From Bradyrhizobium sp. OK095 (GTDB lineage Bacteria; Pseudomonadota; Alphaproteobacteria; Rhizobiales; Xanthobacteraceae), in assembly GCF_900109945.1 (NCBI RefSeq), contig NZ_FOBX01000011.1:1-64000 (forward strand): a stretch of 64,000 nucleotides of DNA, in the 5' to 3' direction. This document shows positions 1-7,998 of this stretch, piece by piece. Within the stretch, counting starts at the first letter, position 1; the number at the start of each line of letters is the position of its first letter. A program made the position numbers and the translations under genes. Under the pieces are notes generated by a model. It was not told the origin of the DNA. It ran no database searches and was given only the letters and a program-made list of their open reading frames with translations.

Positions 1-207
1 CGCGGTGAATCCTACGGCCTGCTGATCGACCAGATCGGCGAGGTGCTGCGGCTTGCCGAAGACAACATGGAAGAGAATCCCGTCAACCTCGACCCTCGCA
101 TGGCCAAGCTCGCCGGCGGTGTCCACCGTCTCGACGGCCAGCTCATGGTTGTCCTCGACGTCGATCGTGTCCTCGAGCTCAAGACCGAAGTGCAGATGGC
201 TGCGTGA
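1..207 (+). CDS. cheW: CheW chemotaxis adaptor, C-terminal part (cut by window edge)
   Basis: The reading frame is open from the first base and ends at TGA 205-207. The 68 visible residues (beginning RGESYGLLIDQIGEV) are the last third of a CheW domain: the Y-x-L-x-x-D-x-x-G-E-V-L strand and the closing L-D-G-x-L-x-x-V-L-D-x-x-x-V-L strand are both present. CheW couples chemoreceptors to the kinase CheA at the cytoplasmic side of the membrane. It is followed after 31 bases by cheY and then cheR, so it is the tail of a chemotaxis operon whose start lies outside the window. Confidence 0.9.
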   Translation, partial: RGESYGLLIDQIGEVLRLAEDNMEENPVNLDPRMAKLAGGVHRLDGQLMVVLDVDRVLELKTEVQMAA

Positions 208-238
208 GCCAACGAAACATCGAAGCCGGAGAATCAAA

Positions 239-625
239 ATGAAGACCTGTTTGGTGGTCGATGATTCCAGCGTCGTGCGCAAGATCGCGCGCCGGATCCT
301 GGAAGGCCTGGAATTCGAAGTCACCGAGGCCGAGGACGGCTCCAAGGCGCTCGAGGTCTGTCAGCGCAAGCTGCCCGACGCAGTGCTGCTCGACTGGAAC
401 ATGCCCGTGATGGACGGCTTCGAGTTCATGGGGCACATGCGCCGGCTGCCCGGCGGCGAACAGCCGAAAGTGGTGTTCTGCACCACCGAGAACAACGTGG
501 CTCATATTGCTCAGGCGCTCAGCGGCGGCGCCAACGAGTACATCATGAAGCCCTTCGACAAAGACATCATCGCCGACAAATTCGCTGAAGTTGGCTTGCT
601 CCCGGTCGGACAAGTCATGGTCTGA
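239..625 (+). CDS. cheY: CheY-type single-domain response regulator
   Basis: A 128-residue stand-alone receiver domain. The acidic pocket is D8-D9, the phospho-acceptor is D52 in VLLDWNMP, the switch Thr/Thr is in FCTTEN, and the conserved lysine is K104 in YIMKPFD. The W53 next to the acceptor and the N-M-P-V-M-D-G-F loop are typical of CheY. The ATG at 239 is chosen over longer upstream starts because it follows the cheW stop and is preceded by a CCGGAGA ribosome-binding stretch. Phosphorylated CheY binds the flagellar switch. The stop abuts the next gene directly, indicating one transcript with cheW and cheR. Confidence 0.93.
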   Translation: MKTCLVVDDSSVVRKIARRILEGLEFEVTEAEDGSKALEVCQRKLPDAVLLDWNMPVMDGFEFMGHMRRLPGGEQPKVVFCTTENNVAHIAQALSGGANEYIMKPFDKDIIADKFAEVGLLPVGQVMV

Positions 626-685
626 GTGTGTCTGGCCGCGTGCGTTGGCCAGAGTGTTCCCAGTACAGCTTCCGAGAGGCCATCC

Positions 686-1564
686 GTGACCCCGACCGAG
701 TACGAGTATCTGCGTAAGTTCCTGAAGGACAATTCCGGGCTCGACCTGTCCGCAGACAAGCAATATCTGATCGAAAGCCGCCTGCTGCCGCTGGCCCGCA
801 AGGCCGGACTCTCCGGCATCGGCGAGCTCGTGCAAAAGCTTCAGGGCGGCGCGCGTCCGCTGATCACCAACGTGATCGAAGCCATGACCACCAACGAGAC
901 CTTCTTCTTCCGCGACAAGGTCCCGTTCGATCATTTCCGCGACCACATCATGCCTGAGGTCATCAAGGCGCGGGCCGGCCGCCGCAGCGTGCGGATCTGG
1001 TGCGCCGCCGGCTCGACCGGGCAGGAGCCCTATTCGCTGGCGATGAGCCTGAAGGAGATGGGCGCAGCCCTCACCGGCTGGCGGGTCGAGATCATTGCGA
1101 CCGACCTGTCGCAGGAGGTGCTGGAGAAGGCCAAGGCCGGCATCTACAGCCAGTTCGAAGTGCAGCGCGGTCTGCCGATCCAGATGCTGATGAAATATTT
1201 CAAGCAGACTGGCGAGACCTGGCAGGTCAATCCCGAACTGCGGGCGATGATCCAGCACCGCCAGCTCAATTTGCTGCACGATTTCGCCTCGCTCGGAACG
1301 TTCGACGTCATCTTCTGCCGCAACGTGCTGATCTATTTTGATCAGGACACCAAGATCAACATCTTCAACCGCCTGGCGCGCCAGATCGAGCCCGACGGCT
1401 TCCTGGTGCTGGGTGCCGCCGAAACCGTGGTCGGGTTGACCGACACGTTCAGGCCGATTCCGGAGCGTCGCGGCCTCTACAAGCCGAACGACCCGCGTGC
1501 GGCCGCAGCCAAGCCGGCCGTCGCCGGTGCGGCGCCGCGCGTTGCGGTGATGGCGGGACGGTAA
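686..1564 (+). CDS. cheR: CheR chemoreceptor glutamate O-methyltransferase
   Basis: A 292-residue SAM-dependent methyltransferase that methylates glutamates of chemoreceptors for adaptation. The all-alpha CheR_N domain occupies about residues 1-75, with the T-N-E-T-F-F-F-R-D motif, and the Rossmann-like catalytic domain follows, with the SAM loop IWCAAGSTGQEPYSLAM and the F-C-R-N-V-L-I-Y-F-D motif. A GTG at 686, preceded by GAGAGG, is preferred; a GTG at 626 immediately after the cheY stop would add 20 residues of unlike composition. An Ala/Pro-rich tail follows the domain. No cheB methylesterase gene lies between cheY and cheR, where many alphaproteobacteria carry it. Confidence 0.92.
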   Translation: MTPTEYEYLRKFLKDNSGLDLSADKQYLIESRLLPLARKAGLSGIGELVQKLQGGARPLITNVIEAMTTNETFFFRDKVPFDHFRDHIMPEVIKARAGRRSVRIWCAAGSTGQEPYSLAMSLKEMGAALTGWRVEIIATDLSQEVLEKAKAGIYSQFEVQRGLPIQMLMKYFKQTGETWQVNPELRAMIQHRQLNLLHDFASLGTFDVIFCRNVLIYFDQDTKINIFNRLARQIEPDGFLVLGAAETVVGLTDTFRPIPERRGLYKPNDPRAAAAKPAVAGAAPRVAVMAGR

Positions 1565-1566
1565 GC

Positions 1567-1884
1567 ATGTCCGAGGATGGAAAAGGTGTGGAGCGCGTCA
1601 CGTTCAGTCGCGGCTATGATGTCTGCATCATGGCTATCGACGGCACCTGGCGCCGCGACTGCAAGCTCAACGCCATCTCCGACACCGACGCCATCCTCAC
1701 GGTGGAAGGCTCGATCCAGGGATTGAACCTGAAGGAGTTCTTCCTGCTGTTGTCGTCCACGGGCCTTGCCTACCGCCGCTGCGAGCTGGTGCGCGTCAAC
1801 GGTGCCGAGATGGACATCCAGTTCCTGCGCGGCAAGAACAGGAAGAAGCGCGGCGCTGCCGGCGGCCGTGACGAAGCGGCCTGA
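1567..1884 (+). CDS. PilZ-like small protein linked to chemotaxis genes
   Basis: A 105-residue protein starting two bases after the cheR stop, so translationally coupled. The pattern R-R-D-C-x-L (about residues 29-34), followed by predicted beta strands and Y-R-R-C-E-L-V-R-V-N-G-x-E-M-D-I-Q-F, resembles the beta-barrel of PilZ domains that bind cyclic di-GMP, with an R-R near the N-terminus, but the second D/N-x-S-x-x-G signature is degenerate (D-T-D-A-I-L). The end is basic (RGKNRKKR). Family assignment is by motif shape only; binding of c-di-GMP is uncertain. Its place suggests a role in motility or adaptation. Confidence 0.65.
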   Translation: MSEDGKGVERVTFSRGYDVCIMAIDGTWRRDCKLNAISDTDAILTVEGSIQGLNLKEFFLLLSSTGLAYRRCELVRVNGAEMDIQFLRGKNRKKRGAAGGRDEAA

Positions 1885-1890
1885 CCGGCG

Positions 1891-1929
1891 CGTGGCGCAG
1901 CCTGCGCTTTCCGCCACGTTGCTTTATAT
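1891..1929 (+). terminator. Possible terminator of the chemotaxis operon
   Basis: Arms CGTGGCG (1891-1897) and CGCCACG (1912-1918) pair perfectly, with a second short stem GCGCAG/CTGCGC inside, followed by a T-rich stretch TTGCTTTATATTT. It sits just after the stop of the PilZ-like gene. The T-run is interrupted, so strength is uncertain. Confidence 0.45.
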
Positions 1930-2024
1930 TTGCTGAAACATCCAAACGAATTTGCCGTAGCGGTTTTACGTCGCCTAAGCGCGACCCGTGTATCCATTGC
2001 CGGTCTCAATCTCAGGATACGGTA

Positions 2025-2528
2025 ATGCCCAGAAGTTCCCTCTCCCCTGTCACGTCAAACCTGCCCGACGGCACCGAACGGCGTGCGCTTCAGCTCCTCG
2101 TCGTCGACGACGACGCCACGCAGCGCAGCCTGATCACGGTCGCCGCCAAGCAGGCCGGCCACGAGGTCAGCGTGGCGCCGTCGGTGGCGGAAGCGATCGA
2201 AAAGCTCCGCGCCGCGCGCTTCGACTGCGTGACGCTCGATCTGGTACTGGAGGATGGCGACGGCATCGACGTGTTGCGCGAGATGGCGGCGGCGAAATTC
2301 GCCGGCGCGGTGATCGTGATCAGCGGTATGGACGGCAAGCGCCGCAGCGCCGCCCGCAGCTTCGCCCGCTCAGTCGGGATCGAACTCCAGAGCCTGCCGA
2401 AGCCGCTCGATCTGGCGGCCCTGCGCATCAGCCTCGCCAACCTCGGCAAGACCGCGATGGGGCTGCCGGCGATCCACACCTGGGGTGGTGTCGCCACCGA
2501 CGCGATCGTGGAGCGGCACCGCACCTGA
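2025..2528 (+). CDS. Single-domain response regulator with N-terminal extension
   Basis: A 167-residue protein with a receiver domain at about residues 23-145: LLVVDDDATQR supplies the acidic pair, VTLDLVLEDGDG the acceptor Asp, VISG the switch Ser and LPKPLD the lysine. There is no output domain, only a 25-residue tail ending VERHRT. The linker K-R-R-S-A-A-R-S-F-A-R-S-V-G resembles the atypical alpha4 region found in several alphaproteobacterial stand-alone receivers that sit beside sensory EAL proteins. No partner kinase is adjacent, so its input and output are unknown. Confidence 0.8.
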   Translation: MPRSSLSPVTSNLPDGTERRALQLLVVDDDATQRSLITVAAKQAGHEVSVAPSVAEAIEKLRAARFDCVTLDLVLEDGDGIDVLREMAAAKFAGAVIVISGMDGKRRSAARSFARSVGIELQSLPKPLDLAALRISLANLGKTAMGLPAIHTWGGVATDAIVERHRT

Positions 2529-2581
2529 CGCGCGGAGCTGCCATGCGATCGGATGCGGATTTCCGCCGCGCCGATCGCGGT

Positions 2582-2872
2582 CTATGTCGCGTTGCCAGAT
2601 TCCGACATACATTGCAGGGCGTGGCCGAGGCCCGCCCGACAGGCGTTGAGGGCGGCATTCGCCGTGGCATAACGCGGCGTGACATCGTCAAGAATGAAGA
2701 CGTCGGCGGAACCTTCCGGATCGCTACCGTGTTCTTGATCCAGGACTGCGGCTATCCGGCGCATGCTGGTCTCGATTTGCGAGATCAGGCTGCGAAGGTC
2801 GGCTGCGATCAGCTGACGGCTATCGGCGTCCGGCATCGTGACGTGAGGCGGCGTGCCAGCGAAATTTAGCAT
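2582..2872 (-). CDS. Small protein of unknown function
   Basis: A 96-residue frame starting MLNFAGTPPHVTMPD. The ATG at 2872 is chosen because GGAG lies seven bases upstream; an ATG at 2905 lacks such a site. The sequence is mostly predicted helix (residues 18-50, with the acidic heptad-like LRSLISQIETSMRRIAAVLDQ) followed by an Asp/Ala-rich stretch. I recognise no family. It diverges from the FixJ-like regulator next to it and may share the intergenic control region. Confidence 0.6.
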   Translation of the reverse strand: MLNFAGTPPHVTMPDADSRQLIAADLRSLISQIETSMRRIAAVLDQEHGSDPEGSADVFILDDVTPRYATANAALNACRAGLGHALQCMSESGNAT

Positions 2873-2932
2873 GGATATTCTCCGTCCCCTGCAATTAGGC
2901 GCCATGCCGCTACTTGTGCGTTAAGTCCATGT

Positions 2933-2948
2933 CCCGTACAAATACGGG
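2933..2948. promoter_or_regulatory. Inverted repeat CCCGTA-N4-TACGGG, possible operator
   Basis: Perfect 6-bp arms with spacer CAAA in the 149-bp gap between the divergent small gene (start 2872) and the FixJ-like gene (start 3022). Its position suits a binding site for the adjacent LuxR-type output domain or another dimeric regulator. Function is inferred from symmetry and place only. Confidence 0.45.
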
Positions 2949-3021
2949 TGGGCCGAATCCGCGCCGAACGCCATAAAGGTTGGCGCGGACGCGAGTCCGT
3001 AATGCCAACTGGATGTGGCAC

Positions 3022-3657
3022 ATGGCCGAGCAAACCTCTCGTGGTGAAATCTTTGTAGTCGACGACGACCCTGCCGTTCGCGAAACCTTGTCGATGGTGT
3101 TGAAGGCGGCGGGCTATGAGGTGATCTGTTTCGCGGACGGCGCAGCGCTGCTTTCCGTTGCGCGGAATCGCACACCTGCTGCGATCCTGCTCGACGTGAA
3201 TATTCCCGGAAAGTCGGGTCTCGACATTCTGAAGGAACTGCAGGGCGAGGACTATCCGGCTCCGATCTTCATGATCTCCGGACAAGGCGACATCGCGATG
3301 GCGGTGGGCGCCATCAAGAGCGGTGCGCTCGACTTCATCGAGAAGCCGTTCCGTGGCAGCGAGATCGTCGGTCGGCTCGACGAGGCGATCGGAGCCTATG
3401 CACGCAGGCAGGCGGAGAGCGCATCGCCGAAATTCAATGCGCTGCACTTCCCCGGGCGCGAGCCGTTGACGCGGCGCGAACGCGAGGTGCTCGAACAGTT
3501 CGCCTCCGGTGCGTCCAACAAGGAAGCCGGTCGTACGCTCGGCATCAGCCCGCGCACCATCGAAGACCACCGCGCCAACATCATGAAGAAGCTCGGCGCG
3601 CGCAACGCCGCCGACCTGATCCGCATCGTGATGACCGCGGCCCAGCGCGCGTCTTAG
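3022..3657 (+). CDS. FixJ-like response regulator (receiver plus LuxR-type HTH)
   Basis: A 211-residue two-domain regulator. The receiver covers residues 8-122: VVDDDP, acceptor D58 in ILLDVNIPG, MISGQGD and FIEKPF. The output domain covers about 145-208 and is a LuxR/GerE helix-turn-helix with LTRREREVL and the recognition segment NKEAGRTLGISPRTIEDHRANIMKKL. This arrangement is that of FixJ/NodW/NwsB-type regulators. The second in-frame ATG at 3022 is preferred because it matches the usual short lead before the first strand; ATG 3013 is possible. No PAS-histidine kinase of FixL type is directly adjacent, but a hybrid kinase is encoded convergently downstream. Confidence 0.88.
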   Translation: MAEQTSRGEIFVVDDDPAVRETLSMVLKAAGYEVICFADGAALLSVARNRTPAAILLDVNIPGKSGLDILKELQGEDYPAPIFMISGQGDIAMAVGAIKSGALDFIEKPFRGSEIVGRLDEAIGAYARRQAESASPKFNALHFPGREPLTRREREVLEQFASGASNKEAGRTLGISPRTIEDHRANIMKKLGARNAADLIRIVMTAAQRAS

Positions 3658-3671
3658 CGCCGGGTTTTCCT

Positions 3672-3810
3672 CTCGTGCCCCGGGCGCAGCGCGTCACGCA
3701 GTGATGCGCTGCTGAGCCGGGGCCCATTTCTCCAAGTGCACGGTTGACAGTTCTGGGTCCCGGCTCTGCCACAGCAGCGCTTACGCGCTGCAGTGCGTCC
3801 GGGACACGAG
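3672..3810. repeat. Palindromic intergenic element, family A copy 1
   Basis: Ends CTCGTGCCCCGGGCGC and GCGTCCGGGACACGAG form an imperfect terminal inverted repeat, and an inner pair GAGCCGGGGCCCATT / GGGTCCCGGCTCT forms a second stem. The same layout occurs at 20076-20194, 22416-22557 and 25588-25725. It fills the gap between two convergent genes. Confidence 0.85.
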
Positions 3811-3813
3811 GCC

Positions 3814-6800
3814 TCAAGCGCTCAGCGCCTTGCGGATGATCCGCGCCAGATCCGACTTCCGATACGGCTTTGCCAGCAGCAGCACGCCCGAATCCAGCCG
3901 GCCGTGATGGATGATCGCGTTCTCGGTATAGCCCGACGTGTAGACCACCCTGAGATCGGGGCGTGTCTTCATCAGCGCGTCGGCGAGCTGCCGTCCGTTC
4001 ATCTTGCCGGGCATGATGACGTCGGTGAACAGCAGGTCGAACGGCTTTCCGGTGGCGACGATTGCGACGGCCTCCGCGGCGTTCGCAGCCTGCAAGGTGA
4101 CGTAACCGAGCGAATGCAGCTGCGCCAGCACGTAGTCGCGCACCAGGCGGTCGTCCTCGACCACCAGGATCGTCTCGTGGCCGCCTTCGATCGGCGCCGG
4201 CGTGACGCCCTCGCCGACCGCTGTCGCGGTCTTGCCGGGCGGCAGGTACATCTTGATCGTGGTGCCGTGACCCTCCTCGCTATAGATCTTGATGTGCCCT
4301 GCGGACTGCTTGATGAAGCCGTAGACCATGGAGAGCCCGAGGCCGGTGCCCTTGCCCGGTCCCTTCGAGGTGAAGAAGGGGTCGAATACCCGGGCCAGCA
4401 TATTGGCGGGAATGCCGGTGCCGGTGTCGCTCACGGCGATCAGCACGTAATGGCCGGGCGGAACGTCGTTGGCGCCGGCATAGATTTCGTCGAGATAGGC
4501 CGCCCCCGTCTCCACGATCAGCTTGCCGCCGCTGGGCATGGCGTCGCGGGCATTGAGCGCGAGGTTGAGGATCGCGGTGGTGAGCTGGTTGGGATCGACG
4601 ATCGCAACGCAGTTCTCGTCCTCGAACACCGATTCGATCTGGATCTGCTCGCCCAGCGTCGGCCGCAGCAGCTTTGCGGTGTCGATGATCAACGAGTTGA
4701 CGTCGATCTCGCGCGGCTGGAGCGGCTGCTTGCGCGCGAACGCGAGCAAATGCTGGGTCAGCTCGGCGCCGCGCCCGGCGGCCTCGTCGATCATCTTGGT
4801 GATCGCCACAAGCTCCGGCTCCCTGGCGACCGCGTCGGCCAGGATCTCGATGGTTCCTGTGATGACCGTGAGGATGTTGTTGAAATCGTGCGCCACGCCG
4901 CCGGTGAGCTGGCCGACCGCCTCCATCTTCTCGGCGTGGCGGATGCGTTCCTCGGACGCGATCTTGTCGGTGAGGTCGCGGTAGAACACGTTGAATAGAA
5001 TGCCCTCGCGGCGCCGCAGCGCCGTGACGCTCAGCTCCGCCTTGAACTCCTTGCCGTCGCGGCGGCGGACCATCAGCTCGCGGCGGCGGTTGAGCGTCTG
5101 GCCGTCCGCGGTCTCGAGGAAACGCGCGAGGCCGACCTTGACCCGTTCGCGCTCGCCCTCGGCGACGATCAGGTCGACCGCATTCCTGCCCAGCACCTCG
5201 TCGCGGCGCCAGCCGAACAGCTCCTCGGCCCGCGAGCTCCAGTTCAGGATGGTGCTGCGGTCGTCGGTCTGGACGAAGGCGTCGAGTGCGGTCTCGACGA
5301 TGTTGCGCGCAAGCTGCTCGCTCTCGCGCAAGGACTCTTCCGCGAGTCTCGCCTCGGTCATGTCGCGCCCGACGAAGAAGAAGCGGTTGGCCTGGTCGGA
5401 CCAATTGCCGAGCCAGGATAGCCAGACCTCGCGCCCGTCCTTGTGGAAGCAGCGGGTGTCGGCGAGCTTCGGACTGCCGCCGCGCCGGAGCGCGCGCATC
5501 TCCTCGCGCGATTGATCGAGATGCGCGGGGTGGATGAAATCGACGCCGCTGCGGCCGATCATCTCGTCCGGCCGGTAGCCGAGAACGGCCTCGCAGCTCG
5601 GGCTGATCTGCACGATGTGGCCGCGCGAATCCATGATCATGATCAGATCCTGCGAGGCGTCGAAAAGCTGTCGCCGTTCCTCGATCTGCTGTTGCAGGGC
5701 CCGCTCGGTCTGGCGCGCGTCGGTGAGGCGGCGCGCCGAGCCGGAGGCGCCGATGATCTCGCCCGACGCTCCCCTGATCGGCGAAAGGCTCACCGAGATA
5801 TCGACCGGCGTGCCGTCCTTGCGCAGGCGCACGGTCTCGAAATGCTCGATCCGCTCCCCCCGCGCAATCCGTTGGAGATAATCCTTGCCTTCTTCGTGGC
5901 GATCGGGCGGCAGCAGGATCGAGGTCGGCTGTCCGACCGCTTCCTCGGCCGAATAGCCGTAGAGACGCTCGGCCGCCGCATTCCACCCGATGATGCTGCC
6001 ATTGAGCGTCTGCATGATGATCGAATCGTCGGACGACTCGACCGCCGCGCTGAACAGGCGTTCGCGGACGGCCAGCTGGTCGCGCGCGGCCTCGGTGCGG
6101 CGCCGCTCTTCAACCTCGTGCTCCAGTGCCGAGGTTTTTGCCTCGGTCTCCTCGACCATGCGGGCAAAGGCCCGCGCCAGCATGCCGGTCTCGCCCGATG
6201 CATCGACCGGGATTTTGGCCTCTTTGCCGCGTCCGATCGCCTCGACCGCCGTGGTGAGCCGCCCGATCGGACGGGTCAGCGATTGAGCCAGCAGCACGGC
6301 CAGCACGGCCGCGACCAGCACCGCGACGAGGCCGATCGTGACGGTTGTTCGCCCGATGGTGATAGCCGGCGCCATGAACGCGGCGTTGGGCACGACGCGG
6401 ATGATGCCGACCCACTGGTCCTCGGCCAGGATGGCGGGCGCGATCGCGGTGCCGCCCGGCTTGCCGTCGCTGCCTTGCACGGCCTCGCTGGCACTCTGTG
6501 TCGATCCGGTGAGGGCTGCGAAATGGGGGAACTCGTTCTGCCAACGCGTCGGCGTCCCCAATTGCGAGCCGAACTCGCGGGTGCGATCGGGATGCACGAG
6601 ATAGTCGCCGTTGCGGCCGACGACATAGACCTGCTCGCCCGGCCGGATCGAGATGCGAATACGGTCGAATACCTGGCGCATATCGACATTGACGACGACG
6701 ATGCCGAACAGCCGGTGGCCGGATCCGTACAGCGGCCCCGCGACCCGCAGGGTGGGGACATAGGGCATTTGAACTACGCCACCGTCCACGTTCAGATCGA

Positions 6801-7374
6801 CCGGCGAGACGTAGACCTGGTCCTCGGACAGCTTGATCGCCTCCTGGAAGAAGAAGCGGTCGTCCTTGTTCTGCAAGGCATCGTCGGGGACGCTCCGCAC
6901 CGATCCGTCAGCGCCGGAGCGGTCGACGCGAAGATATTCGGTGCCGTCGGCGCTGATGATGCGAAATTTTGCGTAGGCCGGGTTGGCGCCGACGTCGGCG
7001 ACGAGGCGTGTCAGCAGCCGATCACGCCAGGTCTTTTCGGAGAGGTGGTCGACCGGATCCACCCCGTTGTTGAAATGGGCGTCGATCAAGCCGCGCGCGG
7101 AGGCGCGGGAGCGGAACGTTGTGATATCCGCACGCGCGCCATTGGCATGGGCCTCGAGCTGGGAAGCGAGCAGCCGCGAGTGGCTTTCGATGCGGTCGAG
7201 CACGCGCGGCAGCAGCGCCCGTTCCAGGCTGGAATGGCTCAGCCATCCGACGGCGGAGACCGCAACCGCGACCAGCAGAATCATTGCGATGGCCAGTCGG
7301 GTTGCGAGGGTCATGTTGGCCTTCGCGCCGCGTCGGGAATGCTCTCGACTGTTCTGTGACTGCCCACCATGCAT
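3814..7374 (-). CDS. Hybrid sensor histidine kinase (membrane sensor, HAMP, three PAS, HisKA, HATPase, receiver)
   Basis: A large membrane-bound sensor kinase of about 1186 residues. In order: a first transmembrane helix near the N-terminus (LAIAMILLVAVAVSAVGWL), a periplasmic CACHE-like region of about 290 residues, a second helix (VTIGLVAVLVAAVLAVLLA), a HAMP segment, three PAS domains each with G-x-N/S-x-x-A/S-E-x-L-x-G patterns, a HisKA domain with phospho-acceptor His in GGVAHDFNNILTVI at about residue 830, an HATPase with DTGTGIP and GKGTGLGLSMVYG, and a C-terminal receiver with acceptor Asp in LLFTDVIMPGKMNG. The H-D-F-N-N box is that of CckA-like kinases. Start is uncertain: ATG 7374 lies seven bases past the upstream receiver gene's stop, while ATG 7314 has the best ribosome-binding site (GAAGG) and ATG 7401 would overlap. 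Confidence 0.9.
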   Translation of the reverse strand: MHGGQSQNSREHSRRGAKANMTLATRLAIAMILLVAVAVSAVGWLSHSSLERALLPRVLDRIESHSRLLASQLEAHANGARADITTFRSRASARGLIDAHFNNGVDPVDHLSEKTWRDRLLTRLVADVGANPAYAKFRIISADGTEYLRVDRSGADGSVRSVPDDALQNKDDRFFFQEAIKLSEDQVYVSPVDLNVDGGVVQMPYVPTLRVAGPLYGSGHRLFGIVVVNVDMRQVFDRIRISIRPGEQVYVVGRNGDYLVHPDRTREFGSQLGTPTRWQNEFPHFAALTGSTQSASEAVQGSDGKPGGTAIAPAILAEDQWVGIIRVVPNAAFMAPAITIGRTTVTIGLVAVLVAAVLAVLLAQSLTRPIGRLTTAVEAIGRGKEAKIPVDASGETGMLARAFARMVEETEAKTSALEHEVEERRRTEAARDQLAVRERLFSAAVESSDDSIIMQTLNGSIIGWNAAAERLYGYSAEEAVGQPTSILLPPDRHEEGKDYLQRIARGERIEHFETVRLRKDGTPVDISVSLSPIRGASGEIIGASGSARRLTDARQTERALQQQIEERRQLFDASQDLIMIMDSRGHIVQISPSCEAVLGYRPDEMIGRSGVDFIHPAHLDQSREEMRALRRGGSPKLADTRCFHKDGREVWLSWLGNWSDQANRFFFVGRDMTEARLAEESLRESEQLARNIVETALDAFVQTDDRSTILNWSSRAEELFGWRRDEVLGRNAVDLIVAEGERERVKVGLARFLETADGQTLNRRRELMVRRRDGKEFKAELSVTALRRREGILFNVFYRDLTDKIASEERIRHAEKMEAVGQLTGGVAHDFNNILTVITGTIEILADAVAREPELVAITKMIDEAAGRGAELTQHLLAFARKQPLQPREIDVNSLIIDTAKLLRPTLGEQIQIESVFEDENCVAIVDPNQLTTAILNLALNARDAMPSGGKLIVETGAAYLDEIYAGANDVPPGHYVLIAVSDTGTGIPANMLARVFDPFFTSKGPGKGTGLGLSMVYGFIKQSAGHIKIYSEEGHGTTIKMYLPPGKTATAVGEGVTPAPIEGGHETILVVEDDRLVRDYVLAQLHSLGYVTLQAANAAEAVAIVATGKPFDLLFTDVIMPGKMNGRQLADALMKTRPDLRVVYTSGYTENAIIHHGRLDSGVLLLAKPYRKSDLARIIRKALSA

Positions 7375-7381
7375 GGCTCTG

Positions 7382-7807
7382 TCATCCGCCGGAGCCGGCA
7401 TCGGGTTGCGGTACGGATGATGATTGGGCAGATGTCAGGCAGCCATCGACTGCGGCGAGCAGCGCGTCGGGGCGGAACGGCTTCTGAAGGCTCGCCACAG
7501 CGCCGAGCTTGGTCGCCATCTTCAGGAAATCCGGTTCCGCATAGGCGTCCGGCGTGATCGAACGGCCTGAAATCACGATGATCGGAATGGCCGGCTGCAG
7601 CGCCCTGATACGGCGCATCGTCTCCAGCCCGTCCATGCCGGGCATGAAGATGTCGAGAAACAGCAGGTCGAACCGGCTAGCCTCGAACAGCGCCAGTCCC
7701 TTGCGGCCATCGCCGGCGACGGTGACGTGATGACCGGCCCGCTCCAGGAGCAGCCGGATCGTGATCTGCACGGCCGCGTCGTCATCCACGATCAGGATGT
7801 TGGCCAC
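7382..7807 (-). CDS. Single-domain response regulator, partner of the hybrid kinase
   Basis: A 141-residue receiver protein: IVDDDAAVQ, acceptor Asp in LLFLDIFMPGMDG, VISGRS and LQKPFRPD. It has a 15-residue Ser/Gln/Gly tail and no output domain. It is the first gene of a two-gene minus-strand operon with the hybrid kinase starting next to its stop, so it may receive phosphate from that kinase or from its receiver in a phosphorelay. The 190 bases upstream (7808-7998) should hold the operon promoter; no clear sigma-70 pair was identified there. Confidence 0.87.
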   Translation of the reverse strand: MANILIVDDDAAVQITIRLLLERAGHHVTVAGDGRKGLALFEASRFDLLFLDIFMPGMDGLETMRRIRALQPAIPIIVISGRSITPDAYAEPDFLKMATKLGAVASLQKPFRPDALLAAVDGCLTSAQSSSVPQPDAGSGG

Positions 7808-7998
7808 GTCAAAAACCTCCGGGTCGAACAGGGATGTTCCCTGCGACCCAAATCAAAGCTTCAAATGCGAAATTGTTGCGCGGATTGTGCCCGTCCTGCA
7901 AGCACTTCGCGCCGGTCCGATGGTTGTAAGCCGCGTCTGAATTCGAGGGACGTCTGTATGCACGACTACGTGCAGATGATCAGGATGCCGTCACACGG

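Noticed and set aside
179..1279. 366-codon minus-strand frame
   Set aside because: Opposite cheY and cheR, which have complete catalytic and phosphorylation motifs.
5443..7359. Plus-strand open frame of 638 codons
   Set aside because: Lies wholly opposite the hybrid kinase gene and is Arg/Asp/Ala-rich without domains; high-GC antisense shadow.
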